Source: Arthrobacter sp. NicSoilB4 (GTDB lineage Bacteria > Actinomycetota > Actinomycetes > Actinomycetales > Micrococcaceae). Taken from it: a DNA stretch of 64,000 bases. The position numbers and the translations under genes were made by a program. Position 1 is the first letter of the stretch; each line of letters begins with the position of its first letter. The stretch spans positions 1,798,001-1,862,000 of the forward strand of contig NZ_AP024653.1 in assembly GCF_019977335.1 (NCBI RefSeq), given 5' to 3'. Shown piece after piece: positions 17,779-26,470 of the stretch. A model generated the notes under the pieces. That model did no database searches and was not told the origin of the DNA. It saw nothing but the letters and a program-made list of their open reading frames with translations.

Positions 17779-18630
17779 ATGAGCGACACCGACGGCGATG
17801 CACGACGGCGGGAACTTGGCGACAATTCAGGCCCGGTCGAGGAGGAGGTGGAGGAGTCCTTCGACCGCACGGTTGAGGAAGGCGCGCAGCGGCTGAACCG
17901 CTCCTTTCGGGACGTGCTCATCACCGGCTTGTTCGGCGGGTTTGAAATAGGCGTTGGGATCATGGCCTACCTTGGTGTTCTTTATGAGACCGGGAACCAC
18001 CTTCTCGCGGGGCTTGCGTTCAGTGCAGGGCTCATCGCCCTCCTGCTGGCCAAGAGCGAACTGTTCACGGAAGGTTTCCTGGTGCCCATTGCCGCCGTCG
18101 TTGCCCGGGAGGCAAGTTACGCGCAGCTCGGGAAGCTCTGGGGCGGCACTCTCATAGCCAACCTGGTGGGCGGTTGGCTATCAATGGCCTTGATCATGAC
18201 AGCGTTCCCGCAGTGGAGCGAGACGATCACGAAGGAGGCCGACCACTATCTCGACGCCGGGTTCAACTGGACAACCGTGTGTCTTGCCGTGCTGGCGGGG
18301 AGCACCATCACGTTGATGACCCGCATGCAGCACGGGACGGACAGCGTCACCGGCAAGATCGCGGCCGCCGTCGTTGGCGCTTTCCTGCTCTACGGGCTGC
18401 AGCTCTTCCACTCGATTTTGGACTCGCTGCTGATTTTCGGTGCCATCCACACGGGTGCCGATATCAGCTATTTTGAATGGCTCGGCTGGTTTTCCTACGT
18501 CGTGGTCTTTAACATGCTTGGCGGGATCCTGCTGGTGACCGCGCTACGGTTGGTGAGCGCCAGAAAGCTCGTGAAGGAACGGCGCAATGACTCACCCGAG
18601 GACCCGGAGGACGTGCACCACTCCGGCTAA
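17779..18630 (+). CDS. Formate/nitrite transporter family protein
   Basis: A 283-residue membrane protein of the FNT family. A charged N-terminal tail of about 50 residues precedes GLFGGFEIGVGIMAYLGVLY and six hydrophobic segments with LLAKSELFTEGFLVPIAAV, the conserved FNT pore-helix region, then NLVGGWLS. Compared with FocA/NirC, the pore His region reads LQLFHSILDSLLIFGAI. Substrates of this subfamily in Actinobacteria are not well defined (formate, nitrite or other small monovalent anions). It is monocistronic, and no formate or nitrite metabolic gene is nearby. Confidence 0.85.
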   Translation: MSDTDGDARRRELGDNSGPVEEEVEESFDRTVEEGAQRLNRSFRDVLITGLFGGFEIGVGIMAYLGVLYETGNHLLAGLAFSAGLIALLLAKSELFTEGFLVPIAAVVAREASYAQLGKLWGGTLIANLVGGWLSMALIMTAFPQWSETITKEADHYLDAGFNWTTVCLAVLAGSTITLMTRMQHGTDSVTGKIAAAVVGAFLLYGLQLFHSILDSLLIFGAIHTGADISYFEWLGWFSYVVVFNMLGGILLVTALRLVSARKLVKERRNDSPEDPEDVHHSG

Positions 18631-18723
18631 GTTTCCGTGACGTGTCTAATGCGCGATGGACGGGCACCGGTGGACAGCCCCGCCGAACTCCGGCTCGCCA
18701 TAGTGACCTCCGGAGATCCGTGA

Positions 18724-18993
18724 TTACGACGCCGGTTCAACGGGCTCCACGGCAAAGTGGTTCGTCGCGGGAGGCTTCGATCCGTACCACCATCCCGTCC
18801 CGCTGCCCGTCCACGAGCAGCGGGGTCGCCGGCTCCACGGCGGTCTCTGCAAGGCGTTCCCGGTACTCCGGGCCGGCCGCCAGGAAGAGGATTTCATGGG
18901 CGAGGCCAGGACTCTCAGCGGGATCACCGCGCCGGGTGCGACGACGGGCAGGGGGTGTCCAGGGGCGTTTCTGGCAGAGGACTCTTCGAGCAT
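18724..18993 (-). pseudogene. Decayed or frameshifted gene of unknown family
   Basis: No single frame looks natural, but three minus-strand pieces join well. The start is MLEESSARNAPGHPLPVVAP, then AVIPLRVL. After adding one G near 18905 the sequence reads GLAHEILFLAAGPEYRERLA, then ETAVEPATPLLVDGQRDG. After removing one base near 18770 it reads DNHFAVEPVEPAS and stops at 18724. The two shifts cancel in length. No family was recognised. The rest of 18631-19217 holds no gene I can support. Confidence 0.4.
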
Positions 18994-19217
18994 GGGCTGA
19001 AGCTTCGCTTTCAGCCGGAACCCGAATGACAGAGGGCGCGGGGGCTAACGGAAGGCGATACCTGCCGGTGGATGAACACGACTCAAGAGGGATGGATGCC
19101 TATAGCGGATACTTCGGCGGGTTGCTGAGGGGCAGGATCGGCCCAAGAGGGTCCGTACATCGGCGGAAGCGGGCCCCCACGTTATCGTTGGTCCAACACA
19201 TCTGCTGAGGAGGACGT

Positions 19218-19682
19218 ATGCCGTACGTTGTTGACTTCGAGAATGTTTCTACTGTCGGACTGGAATCGTCTCCTGTCGCCGAATCGCTCGCTGGGTTGCG
19301 GGCCAATGAGGCGCGCTACTATCGCAACAAGTACGACCACGTCTTCACTGTTAGCGCTGCAAGCGAGGTTCCGGAGGTCATCGACCGGGTGAGCCGGATC
19401 CTAAGGGACGAGCGTGACATTGTCATCGGTTCCCGCCCGCTCGAAGCGACCGCCTTCGAAGTCGACGGTTTGCGGATGGATTACGTGTTCTACGAGTCAG
19501 GGCTGTCGGTCAATGTCATGTACAGCATCGAAGCGGGCGGGAAGCGCGCCGTCGGATTCAAACTGGCCGAAGGCATGGATATTCCAGAGGAACTGGCGTC
19601 AAAATTCAAGTTCGCCCGCCAGAAGTCAAAGCTGGCAGGCGTTATCCGCGGCTCGTACTTCGTGATGAAAGGCGAGTACTGA
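19218..19682 (+). CDS. Conserved hypothetical protein
   Basis: A 154-residue protein of unknown function with a strong GAGGAGG ribosome-binding site six bases before the ATG. It has no signal peptide or membrane segment. Notable parts are the N-terminal MPYVVDFENVSTVGLESSPV, an ARYYRNKYDHVFTV segment, and a C-terminal EELASKFKFARQKSKLAG. The composition (alternating hydrophobic/charged, many Arg/Glu) suggests a soluble cytoplasmic alpha/beta protein. I do not recognise a domain. It is monocistronic, and convergent with the cupin gene. Confidence 0.72.
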   Translation: MPYVVDFENVSTVGLESSPVAESLAGLRANEARYYRNKYDHVFTVSAASEVPEVIDRVSRILRDERDIVIGSRPLEATAFEVDGLRMDYVFYESGLSVNVMYSIEAGGKRAVGFKLAEGMDIPEELASKFKFARQKSKLAGVIRGSYFVMKGEY

Positions 19683-19708
19683 TCAGCTGACGTTCCGTTA
19701 TCCGGCCC

Positions 19709-20110
19709 TTAGCGGCCGTTGTACTCCTCGTCTGTGATGTGCTCGCCCCAGGTGGTGGTCTTGGACGGGTCTTCCCCGTGTTGGAGCATGGCAATGTGCT
19801 CCATAAAGCAGCCTGGGGCGGCGGCGTGCCAATGTTCCTCACCGGGTGGGGTGTAAAGCGTCTGGCCGGGGTGGACTTCGATGATCGCTCCGTCGCGGGT
19901 ACCGAACCGGCCCACACCTTGGGTGACGCGCAGGTACTGGCCGTGCTCGTGGGAGTGCCAGGCGGTGCGTGCTCCCGGGGCGAAGCGGACTGTCGCTACG
20001 ACCATCGTCTGGGCGGACTCGTGGGGCAATGCGATCGGGTCTAGCCACACGTCGCCGGCAAATTGTGCCGCCGGGTTCTTCGTCGTCGGCACATTGGGTT
20101 CGATGTTCAT
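19709..20110 (-). CDS. Cupin domain-containing protein ((R)-mandelonitrile lyase-like)
   Basis: A 133-residue single-domain cupin. The metal-binding motif 1 is GARTAWHSHEHGQYLRV, whose closely spaced His residues and downstream Gln suit a Mn/Fe site. Motif 2 is PPGEEHWHAAAPG. This layout matches the small cupins paired with carboxymuconolactone-decarboxylase-like proteins. Its start overlaps the stop of the upstream decarboxylase-like gene by four bases (ATGA), showing tight coupling. It is the last gene of the minus-strand cluster that includes two aldo/keto reductases. Confidence 0.86.
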   Translation of the reverse strand: MNIEPNVPTTKNPAAQFAGDVWLDPIALPHESAQTMVVATVRFAPGARTAWHSHEHGQYLRVTQGVGRFGTRDGAIIEVHPGQTLYTPPGEEHWHAAAPGCFMEHIAMLQHGEDPSKTTTWGEHITDEEYNGR

Positions 20111-20451
20111 GGCTTTCCTGACTCGTTGTCGGTGAAGAGCTGCTTGGCGACGCCCATCGCAGACGTGCCCTTGGGCCAGCCGGCGTAGAGCGTGACGTGG
20201 GTGATGGCTTCGATGAGCTCGTCCTGGGTTACGCCGTTTTCGAGGGCGCGCCCGAGGTGGGAACCTAGCTGCTCGGTGTTCCCGCCGGCGGTGAGCACAG
20301 CCACGGTGATGAGGCTGCGATCGCGGGCGCTCAGTTCGGGCCGGTTCCAGACGTCCTCGAAGAGCACGTCGTCTGTGAGCTCGGCCAGCTTTGGGGCGAA
20401 GTCGCCGAACATCTTTCGGCCTCCTCCGAGCTGTTTGGGTTGGTCGGTCAT
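20107..20451 (-). CDS. Carboxymuconolactone decarboxylase family protein
   Basis: A 114-residue all-alpha CMD-family protein. The start at 20451 (MTDQPKQLGGGRKMFGDFAP) follows a GAAAGAAGGA ribosome-binding site; the longer in-frame start at 20568 overlaps the neighbour and is not conserved. The family segments ARDRSLITVAVLTAGGNTEQ and ELIEAITHVTLYAGWP are present. The CxxC of AhpD-type peroxidases is absent, so a decarboxylase/isomerase-like or unknown activity is more likely. It is coupled to the downstream cupin by a four-base overlap. Confidence 0.88.
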   Translation of the reverse strand: MTDQPKQLGGGRKMFGDFAPKLAELTDDVLFEDVWNRPELSARDRSLITVAVLTAGGNTEQLGSHLGRALENGVTQDELIEAITHVTLYAGWPKGTSAMGVAKQLFTDNESGKP

Positions 20452-20515
20452 GATGATCCTTCTTTCGGTTTGGACTCTAAAGTGGCAAGGTTGGCGTCCG
20501 GCGTGGCCACATCCG

Positions 20516-21532
20516 TCACCGCCGTCGTGCGTGAGCCGTGAGTTCGTGCGCGCCGTAGCTGTTGTCATCGGGGTTAATGGTCACGCCGGGGGCCACGAGC
20601 CGATCGATGCGGTCCAGCACGTCGGCGCCCAGTTTGAGGTCCGCGGCGGGCAGGTAGGACTCGAGCTGTTCCATCGTGCGCGGTCCCACGATCGCTCCCG
20701 TGACGCCTGGGTGGTTGATGACGAACGCGATGGCCAGTTCGATGAGCGTCAGCCCGTTTTGTTCGGCGAGCTGGGCGAGGTCTTCGACGATGTCGAGTTT
20801 TCGCTGGTTGGCCGGGCTGCTCATGTCGAACCGGGCGCTCGGGCGGGCTGGCGACGCCGGTGCCGACGCCGAGTCTTTGCGCCAGCGTCCGGAGAGCCAC
20901 CCGCCGCTGAGCGGGCTGTACGTGAGTGTCCCCATGCCGTGACGTTGAGCCGTCGGGAGGATGTCTTCCTCGATGCCGCGGACCAGGATCGAGTAGGGCG
21001 GCTGCTCCGTGACGAACCGCTCCAGGTTGCGTGCCCGGGAGGCCCACTGGGCCTCCACGATCTGGGAACCCGAGTGCGACGATGAGCCTATGTAGCGGAC
21101 CTTGCCCTGGCGGACGAGGTCGGTGAGGGCGCCGAGGGTCTCCGCGACGTCGGTATCGGGGCTGGGCCGGTGGACCTGGTAGAGGTCGATGTAGTCGGTG
21201 TTCAGGCGGCGGAGGGAGTTTTCGACTTCGCGGATGATCCAGCGGCGGGATCCACCGCGCTGGTTGGGGTCTTCGCTCATGGGCATAAAGAACTTCGTGG
21301 CCAGGAACACGTCATCACGCCGGGCTTCGAGTGCCTGCCCGACGATTTCTTCGGATGCCCCGCCGGAGTAGACATCGGCGGTGTCGATGAAGTTGATGCC
21401 CGCGTCGAGGGCGTGGTGGATGATGCGGATGGAATCGGCGGTGTCCTTGTTGCCCCAGGGGCCGAACATCATCGCGCCCAGGCACAGGGGACTGACCTGC
21501 ACACCGGTGCGGCCGAGGGGACGGTATTCCAT
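20516..21532 (-). CDS. Aldo/keto reductase
   Basis: A 338-residue NADPH-dependent (beta/alpha)8 reductase. The start is MEYRPLGRTGVQVSPLCLG. The catalytic tetrad regions are visible: FIDTADVYSGG (Asp/Tyr), FLATKFFMPM (Lys) and LYQVHRPSPDTDV (His). The cofactor-binding end has TGAIVGPRTMEQLES. It resembles the YajO/general-stress AKR group. It lies 27 bases downstream of a second AKR gene on the same strand, so the two are probably co-transcribed. The 3' gene pair (CMD-like, cupin) follows. Confidence 0.9.
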   Translation of the reverse strand: MEYRPLGRTGVQVSPLCLGAMMFGPWGNKDTADSIRIIHHALDAGINFIDTADVYSGGASEEIVGQALEARRDDVFLATKFFMPMSEDPNQRGGSRRWIIREVENSLRRLNTDYIDLYQVHRPSPDTDVAETLGALTDLVRQGKVRYIGSSSHSGSQIVEAQWASRARNLERFVTEQPPYSILVRGIEEDILPTAQRHGMGTLTYSPLSGGWLSGRWRKDSASAPASPARPSARFDMSSPANQRKLDIVEDLAQLAEQNGLTLIELAIAFVINHPGVTGAIVGPRTMEQLESYLPAADLKLGADVLDRIDRLVAPGVTINPDDNSYGAHELTAHARRR

Positions 21533-21558
21533 GATGGTTCCTTGTCTCTGTCTCTGTC

Positions 21559-22440
21559 TTAGGCTTCGGGGATGACCATGGCGAAGCGCTCTTCGCGGGC
21601 CTCGTCGGGGTCCGGTCCGTTGCGCATCCCTGTGTCGAGCCCGTCAATGGCGGCGAGTTCGCGGGCACTGAGCTCGAAATTGAACACGTCGAAGTTTTCG
21701 GCGATGCGTGCCGGATTCGTGGATTTCGGGATGGCTGAGCGGCCGTGCTGCAGGTGCCAGCGCAGCATGACCTGTGCCGGACTCTTGCCGTGGGCCCGTG
21801 CGATGGCGGCGATGGTCGGGTCTTCCATGACGTTTCGGCGCCCCGCGCCCCACCCTGGGTAGAAGGTGATCCCGCCGATCGGCGACCACGCCTGGGTAAG
21901 GATCCCGTTCCGGGCATCGGCGGCCTGTACGTCCGGCTGCGTGAAGTAGGGGTGCAGTTCGATCTGGTTCACGGCGGGGACGACGTCGGTCGCGTCCAGG
22001 AGCTGCTGCAGGTGGTGCGGCATGAAGTTGCTGACACCGATTGCCCGCACGCGCCCGTCAGCAAGCAGCGCCTCCAGCGCCTTGTAGGCGGCGATGGTTT
22101 TTTCGAAGCGGTCGGGGGCGGGCTGGTGCAGGATGAGCAGGTCCAGATAGTCGACGCCCAGCTTGCCGGTCGCCTTCGCCCAGGCATGCAGTGTCTGGTC
22201 GTAGCCGTAGTCACTGACCCAGACCTTGGTCTCGATGAACACCTCCGCACGGTCAAGGCCGGAGGCACGGATGCCCTGCCCGACTTCCTGCTCGTTGCCG
22301 TAGGCGGCGGCGGTGTCGATGTGCCGGTAGCCGGTGGCCAGTGCGGCCTCGACGGCGGCCGTGGTCTGTTCCGGGGCGCTTTGGAAGACGCCGAGCCCGA
22401 TAGCGGGCATGATGACCCCGTTGTTAAGTGTGATGTCCAT
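21559..22440 (-). CDS. Aldo/keto reductase (2,5-diketo-D-gluconate reductase-like)
   Basis: A 293-residue AKR. The start at 22440 (MDITLNNGVIMPAIGLGVFQ) is preceded by GGAACAGGA; the in-frame ATG at 22521 is not conserved. Catalytic regions are HIDTAAAYGNEQEVG (Asp, Tyr), VFIETKVWVSDYG (Lys) and DLLILHQPAPD (His). AIPKSTNPARIAENF is the NADPH-binding end. It reduces aldehydes or ketones, with unknown physiological substrate. It is first of the minus-strand cluster AKR-AKR-CMD-cupin. Between the AKR genes, a short TGTCTC tandem sits at 21543-21560. Confidence 0.9.
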   Translation of the reverse strand: MDITLNNGVIMPAIGLGVFQSAPEQTTAAVEAALATGYRHIDTAAAYGNEQEVGQGIRASGLDRAEVFIETKVWVSDYGYDQTLHAWAKATGKLGVDYLDLLILHQPAPDRFEKTIAAYKALEALLADGRVRAIGVSNFMPHHLQQLLDATDVVPAVNQIELHPYFTQPDVQAADARNGILTQAWSPIGGITFYPGWGAGRRNVMEDPTIAAIARAHGKSPAQVMLRWHLQHGRSAIPKSTNPARIAENFDVFNFELSARELAAIDGLDTGMRNGPDPDEAREERFAMVIPEA

Positions 22441-22592
22441 GGTTGGTCCTGTTCCTTCGCTTCGCTTACGGGCGGACGGGTACTTTGAGCGTTTTTGAGT
22501 TGTCGGACAGATTCCAGTCAACTCCGGTCGCGCACGTCTTGGGAGTCACGGCTGATCAGGGTATTGGCAGGACCCCCTTCGGGGTTCGTGGT

Positions 22593-24044
22593 TCAGCGGG
22601 TGCTCCCGGCCAGCGCCGCGGGCCGCGCCGCGGGCAACGTCCGGGTCCGGCGCCCGGCCAAGTCTGCGGGCAGGATGAGTGCCGCAGCGACTGCCAGAGC
22701 CAGGAGCAGGAGGATGCTGCCCGTGGTCAGCGCGACGCTGACCTGCGCGGCCAGGTGCGTAACGGCGGAACCCGCCGCCGGGACGCTTGCTGCCGCCGCG
22801 ACCGCGACGCCAAGCCCAAGGCTGGTACCGACCTGGTGGAAGGTGTTGACAAGGCCCGACGCCGCCCCGGCATCGGCCGCGGGGGCGCCGACGATGCCAA
22901 ACGAGGTCAGTGGCGCAAACGCGAGACCCTGGCCGGCGCCAATGAGGACCATCGGCAGGGCCACCCCCGCCAGATAGCCGGAGTCGACGCCGACGCGGCT
23001 GAGCCAAAACATCCCGGCGAGGGTGACCAGAATGCCGGTCAAGAGCGGAATGGAACCCGGCATTTTCCCCAAAAGCTTCGGGACACTCATGGCAACAGCG
23101 AAGTTGACTGCGGTCATGGGCAGGAATCCCATGCCGGCCTGCAAGGGGTCGAAGCCCAGTACTTCCTGCAGGAACTGGGTCGTGAAGAAGAAGAATGCGA
23201 TCATCGCGCCCAGGTACAGAAAACGCGCAACGTAGGCGCCGGTGCGTCGGCGGCTCGCGAACAGCCGCAACGGCATGATCGGCTGGGCCACCCGGCGCTC
23301 GATCAGCACGAACACGATCAGGAGCACGACGCCGGCGCTGACGGCTGTGACCGTCACCGGGGAAGTCCATCCCGCATCAACGGTGTTGATTATCCCGAAC
23401 ACGAGGGCGCCGACACCCAGTGTGGCGCTGAGTGCGCCGAATACGTCGAAGCGGCCGCGGGCCCGGCCGGTTTCCGGGAGGAACCGGGGCGCGAGTGCGA
23501 TCATCGCGGCGCCGATGGGTACGTTGACGAAGAACCCGGCCCGCCAGGAGATCCAGTGGGCCAGCGCCCCGCCGATGACCAGGCCGAGGCTGGCGCCGAT
23601 CCCTGCGGTAGCGCCGTACAACGTCACCGCCCGGTTTCGCTCACGGCCTTCCGGGAAGCTCGCCGTGAGCAGGGACAGTGAGGCGGGTGCCACGATCGCC
23701 GCCCCGATACCCTGGACGGCGCGGCCGGCGATCGCCCACCAGCCAGCCGGTGCCAGCCCGATCAGCAGGGAAGCGATCGAAAACACCACCAGCCCGACGA
23801 CGAAGACCCGCCGGCGTCCGAGAAGGTCTCCTGCCCTGGCGCCGAGGAGCAGCAGGCCGCCGAAGACCAGCGTGTACGCATCCTGGACCCAGGAAAGCTC
23901 ACCCGTGCTCAGCTGCAGGTCAGCCTGCAGGCTCGGCAGGGCGGTGAAGATAACCGAGTTGTCCAGCAGGATCATGAAGTAGCTGACGAGGATGATCGCA
24001 AGGACCGCCGCCGGGTGCGGAGCAGTTGTGGGTTCAGGTTTCAT
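22593..24044 (-). CDS. MFS transporter, DHA2-like (14-TM drug efflux type)
   Basis: About 483 residues from ATG 24044 (MKPEPTTAPHPAAVLAIILV); the 630-residue open frame extends upstream through the divergent regulator and is not real there. It has about 14 hydrophobic segments with DHA2/EmrB-QacA hallmarks: LLDNSVIFTALPSLQADL, SWVQDAYTLVFGGLLLLGARAGDLLGRR read in two adjoining helices, and motif C-like GIGASLGLVIGGAL. It is likely a proton-driven exporter of hydrophobic or toxic compounds. It is divergent from the XRE regulator at 24147, with a palindrome between them, suggesting direct control. Confidence 0.88.
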   Translation of the reverse strand: MKPEPTTAPHPAAVLAIILVSYFMILLDNSVIFTALPSLQADLQLSTGELSWVQDAYTLVFGGLLLLGARAGDLLGRRRVFVVGLVVFSIASLLIGLAPAGWWAIAGRAVQGIGAAIVAPASLSLLTASFPEGRERNRAVTLYGATAGIGASLGLVIGGALAHWISWRAGFFVNVPIGAAMIALAPRFLPETGRARGRFDVFGALSATLGVGALVFGIINTVDAGWTSPVTVTAVSAGVVLLIVFVLIERRVAQPIMPLRLFASRRRTGAYVARFLYLGAMIAFFFFTTQFLQEVLGFDPLQAGMGFLPMTAVNFAVAMSVPKLLGKMPGSIPLLTGILVTLAGMFWLSRVGVDSGYLAGVALPMVLIGAGQGLAFAPLTSFGIVGAPAADAGAASGLVNTFHQVGTSLGLGVAVAAAASVPAAGSAVTHLAAQVSVALTTGSILLLLALAVAAALILPADLAGRRTRTLPAARPAALAGSTR

Positions 24045-24086
24045 GCCTTCAATGCAACCCGGATTCCGCACGGGCCGGGAGTCACA

Positions 24087-24104
24087 GCCGTTCCGGGTAA
24101 CGGC
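24087..24104. promoter_or_regulatory. Inverted repeat between MFS and XRE genes, putative operator
   Basis: The perfect inverted repeat GCCGTT-ccgggt-AACGGC lies in the 102-bp divergent intergenic region (24045-24146), about 43 bases from each start codon. Its central position suits a site through which the XRE/MmyB-type regulator controls both itself and the exporter. The assignment is inferred from position and symmetry only. Confidence 0.5.
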
Positions 24105-24146
24105 AGTGCCTCCCTCGTGCCAGCGGCCGCGGGTAGCGTGGAAGCC

Positions 24147-25028
24147 ATGACACACAGCGACGATGTGCGGAAGTTCCTGACCTCCCGCCGCGCAAAGATC
24201 ACCCCGGATGAAGCCGGCCTGCCGGTCTATGGAGGCAACCGGCGCGTTGCCGGGCTCCGACGCGAGGAAGTCGCCATGCTCGCCGGAATGAGCATCGATT
24301 ACTACATACGTCTTGAGCGGGGAAACCTCTCCGGCGCCTCGGACAGCGTCCTCGAAGCGCTCGCGCGTGCCCTGAAGCTCGACGACGCTGAAACGGCCCA
24401 CCTTTTCGACCTGGCCCGCGCGGCCACAGCCTCCCCCCGGGTGCGGCGCAAGCGCAGCCCGCAGACCGTGCGGCCGAGCGTGCAACGCGTCATCGATGCG
24501 ATCACGACGGCGCCGGCCTGGGTCCGCAACGACCGCGGGGATGTTCTTGCTTCCAACGAATTGGGCCGTGCCCTTTATCTGGACCTGATGGCCGAACAGA
24601 CCACCCCGCCGAACAGCGCACGGTTCACCTTCCTGAACCCGAAAGCGCGGGAGTTCTTCGCCGATTGGGAACGCGCGGCGGATGACATCGTCGCTGTCCT
24701 GCGGTCCACAGCCGGGAAAAACCCGTACGACAAGGACCTCACGGACCTGGTCGGTGAACTCTCAACCCGAAGCGAGGAGTTCCGCACCCGGTGGGCCCGG
24801 CACGACGTGAAGTACCACCGCGCTGGCCGCAAACGGCTTCACCACCCGATCGTCGGGGACCTGGACCTGAGCTTCGAAGCGTTGGAGCTCCCCGCCGACC
24901 CGGGACTGCGCATCAACGTGTACACAGCAGATCCCGGCACACCCTCCGAGGACGCGCTGAAAGTCCTGGCCAGTTGGGCCGCCACCCAGGGTGAGACGAC
25001 AATGGCCACAGTCAAGGAGAAGAAATGA
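24147..25028 (+). CDS. XRE/MmyB-type helix-turn-helix transcriptional regulator
   Basis: A 293-residue regulator. The start at 24147 (MTHSDDVRKFLTSRRAKITP) is chosen because the upstream frame to 24015 lies in the divergent promoter region. Residues about 10-75 form the HTH_31/XRE domain: GLRREEVAMLAGMSIDYYIR and LERGNLSGASDSVLEALARAL. Residues about 105-280 match the MmyB-like ligand-binding domain (NDRGDVLASNELGRALY, FEALELPADPGLRINVYTAD). Such regulators often control adjacent oxidoreductases or exporters. It is divergent from the MFS gene and coupled to the small gene at 25025. Confidence 0.9.
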   Translation: MTHSDDVRKFLTSRRAKITPDEAGLPVYGGNRRVAGLRREEVAMLAGMSIDYYIRLERGNLSGASDSVLEALARALKLDDAETAHLFDLARAATASPRVRRKRSPQTVRPSVQRVIDAITTAPAWVRNDRGDVLASNELGRALYLDLMAEQTTPPNSARFTFLNPKAREFFADWERAADDIVAVLRSTAGKNPYDKDLTDLVGELSTRSEEFRTRWARHDVKYHRAGRKRLHHPIVGDLDLSFEALELPADPGLRINVYTADPGTPSEDALKVLASWAATQGETTMATVKEKK

Positions 25029-25333
25029 GCCACCGTCGCACCACTGTTCTGATTGTCGGTGCCGACGGTGTCATTGCCCGGGACCAAATCGCCCGGGTCC
25101 TCCTCGACAGCCTTCACATTGACGCCGCCAACCACAAAACTCTCGAACTCATCGCTGACTATGGACCGGAACAAGACGAGCTCACCACCGTCTTCGCCGC
25201 CCTCACTCCAGACTCAGGCAAATCCCTCGACGCGGCCGAAGACCTTGTGGACCTCCCCATGGAGAGTGAGCCCGAACTGTCCCGTGACGACCTCGCCACA
25301 ATCACAGCAGGAAGCCTCAACGCCGGGGACTAG
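25025..25333 (+). CDS. Small hypothetical protein coupled to the XRE regulator
   Basis: A 102-residue acidic protein whose ATG overlaps the regulator stop (ATGA), so it is translationally coupled. It begins MSHRRTTVLIVGADGVIARD, a beta-strand/Gly turn that faintly recalls a Rossmann start. The rest (HIDAANHKTLELIADYGPEQ) is helical, ending in an Asp/Glu-rich tail. It has no membrane segment or signal peptide. I do not recognise the family. Its position suggests it modulates or reports to the regulator, but this is inference. Confidence 0.65.
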   Translation: MSHRRTTVLIVGADGVIARDQIARVLLDSLHIDAANHKTLELIADYGPEQDELTTVFAALTPDSGKSLDAAEDLVDLPMESEPELSRDDLATITAGSLNAGD

Positions 25334-25385
25334 CGTTCAGCGCGGGGGCCGACGTTGATCCCGGCGGGACGATGAAGCCCCGGCC

Positions 25386-26069
25386 TCATTCGGCGTCGGG
25401 CACGCCGTCCCCCGTCCCTTCCGCTGACTTGAGCTTCCGGCGTCTGCGCCGGCGCCAGACAATCACCAGTCCAAGAATGACGATGGGGACCAGCACCCAG
25501 CCGCCGATGTCGAGGGCGTCACCGATGGCATGGGCCAGCGCCCCGGCCAGATAGGCGAGAACGCTGAGGCTCGCGACCCAGGCAATGGACCCTGTGATGG
25601 TCCACAGCAGGAACTTCGGCAACGGCATCTTCGCAGCCCCGGCGGCAATGGCGCCCCAGAGCCGGACGACAATGACCCAGCGGCCGAAGAACAAGGCTGA
25701 GCCGCCGTGCCGGTCGAAGAACGACTCCAGTTGGACGATGCGACTTTCGTCGGCGTGGAAGCGCTGTGCAAGGCGCAGCATCAACGGACGACCTCCCACC
25801 CGCCCCAGTACGTAGCCAATAGTGCTCCCGAGCATGGCGCCCAGGCTGCCGACCGCGATAACGGCAGCAAGGTTCAGATCTCCGTGGCGCGCCGAGGCGT
25901 AGGCCCCAAGCAGTACGGCCACCGCGGGAAGCGGAACACCGGCGCACTGGGCCAGCACAATGACGAAGACGCCGAAGTAGTAACCCCACTCGTCCGCAAT
26001 CCCTGCCTCCGCGGCCATGAAACCGGCCCAGCCGAGCGCCATCAAGCGGACGGCAGATAACCCGGTCAT
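25386..26069 (-). CDS. DedA family membrane protein
   Basis: A 227-residue integral membrane protein with the SNARE-associated/DedA core: CAGVPLPAVAVLLGAYASAR near residue 42, LGSTIGYVLGRVGGRPLMLR, FFDRHGGSALFFGRWVIVVR with the conserved F-x-R-x-x-P-like region (here the Pro is not obvious), and GSIAWVASLSVLAYLAG. The C-terminus is Arg/Lys-rich (WRRRRRRKLK) and cytoplasmic. DedA proteins are proposed lipid scramblases affecting envelope homeostasis. It is monocistronic, and convergent with the XRE-linked small gene. Confidence 0.87.
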   Translation of the reverse strand: MTGLSAVRLMALGWAGFMAAEAGIADEWGYYFGVFVIVLAQCAGVPLPAVAVLLGAYASARHGDLNLAAVIAVGSLGAMLGSTIGYVLGRVGGRPLMLRLAQRFHADESRIVQLESFFDRHGGSALFFGRWVIVVRLWGAIAAGAAKMPLPKFLLWTITGSIAWVASLSVLAYLAGALAHAIGDALDIGGWVLVPIVILGLVIVWRRRRRRKLKSAEGTGDGVPDAE

Positions 26070-26470
26070 CGCTCACACCTCACTCTGCCGCTCCGCCGTG
26101 GTTCGTAATGACGGTCCCCGCGCTGCCGGCGGTTGCTTTGCGGTCGTGGCCCACGCGACGAAGCTGGGATGGCCCTTGTCTACCCTTGTGGCCCGGCCGC
26201 GTCAAGAGCGCGCCGCGGTCACAGCCGGTAGGGGCCGGCGCCGGCACCGCGCTGCAGGTCTGCGGCCCTACACCGGTGCGTGAATTCACCCGACGCGGAT
26301 GAGGTGCCGCACTTCACCGGGGGCAGAGGATGGAACTGCAGCGGTCCGTCAAACTCGATTGACCGGCCCGGACTGTGAGGAACACCAGCAGGATCGGTAC
26401 GAGCTTCACGACATGCCGGCGCCCACCTAGAGGCCGACGGCAGAAAATTCAACGGAAAGCGGTCGACAAA
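26070..26470 (+). other. Intergenic stretch of about 400 bases without a supported gene
   Basis: It separates the divergent DedA and DUF7144 genes. Short frames exist on both strands, but none shows family resemblance, a ribosome-binding site or a natural codon pattern. The region before 26471 is likely to hold promoters for both genes; I could not place -35/-10 elements with confidence. Confidence 0.4.

Noticed and set aside
21543..21560. Short TGTCTC tandem repeat between the two aldo/keto reductase genes
   Set aside because: Fewer than three copies and no known role; too short to call a repeat element.
22443..23681. A 412-residue open frame on the plus strand
   Set aside because: It runs opposite the MFS gene, has no domain, and its composition is Gly/Arg/Gln-rich shadow sequence.
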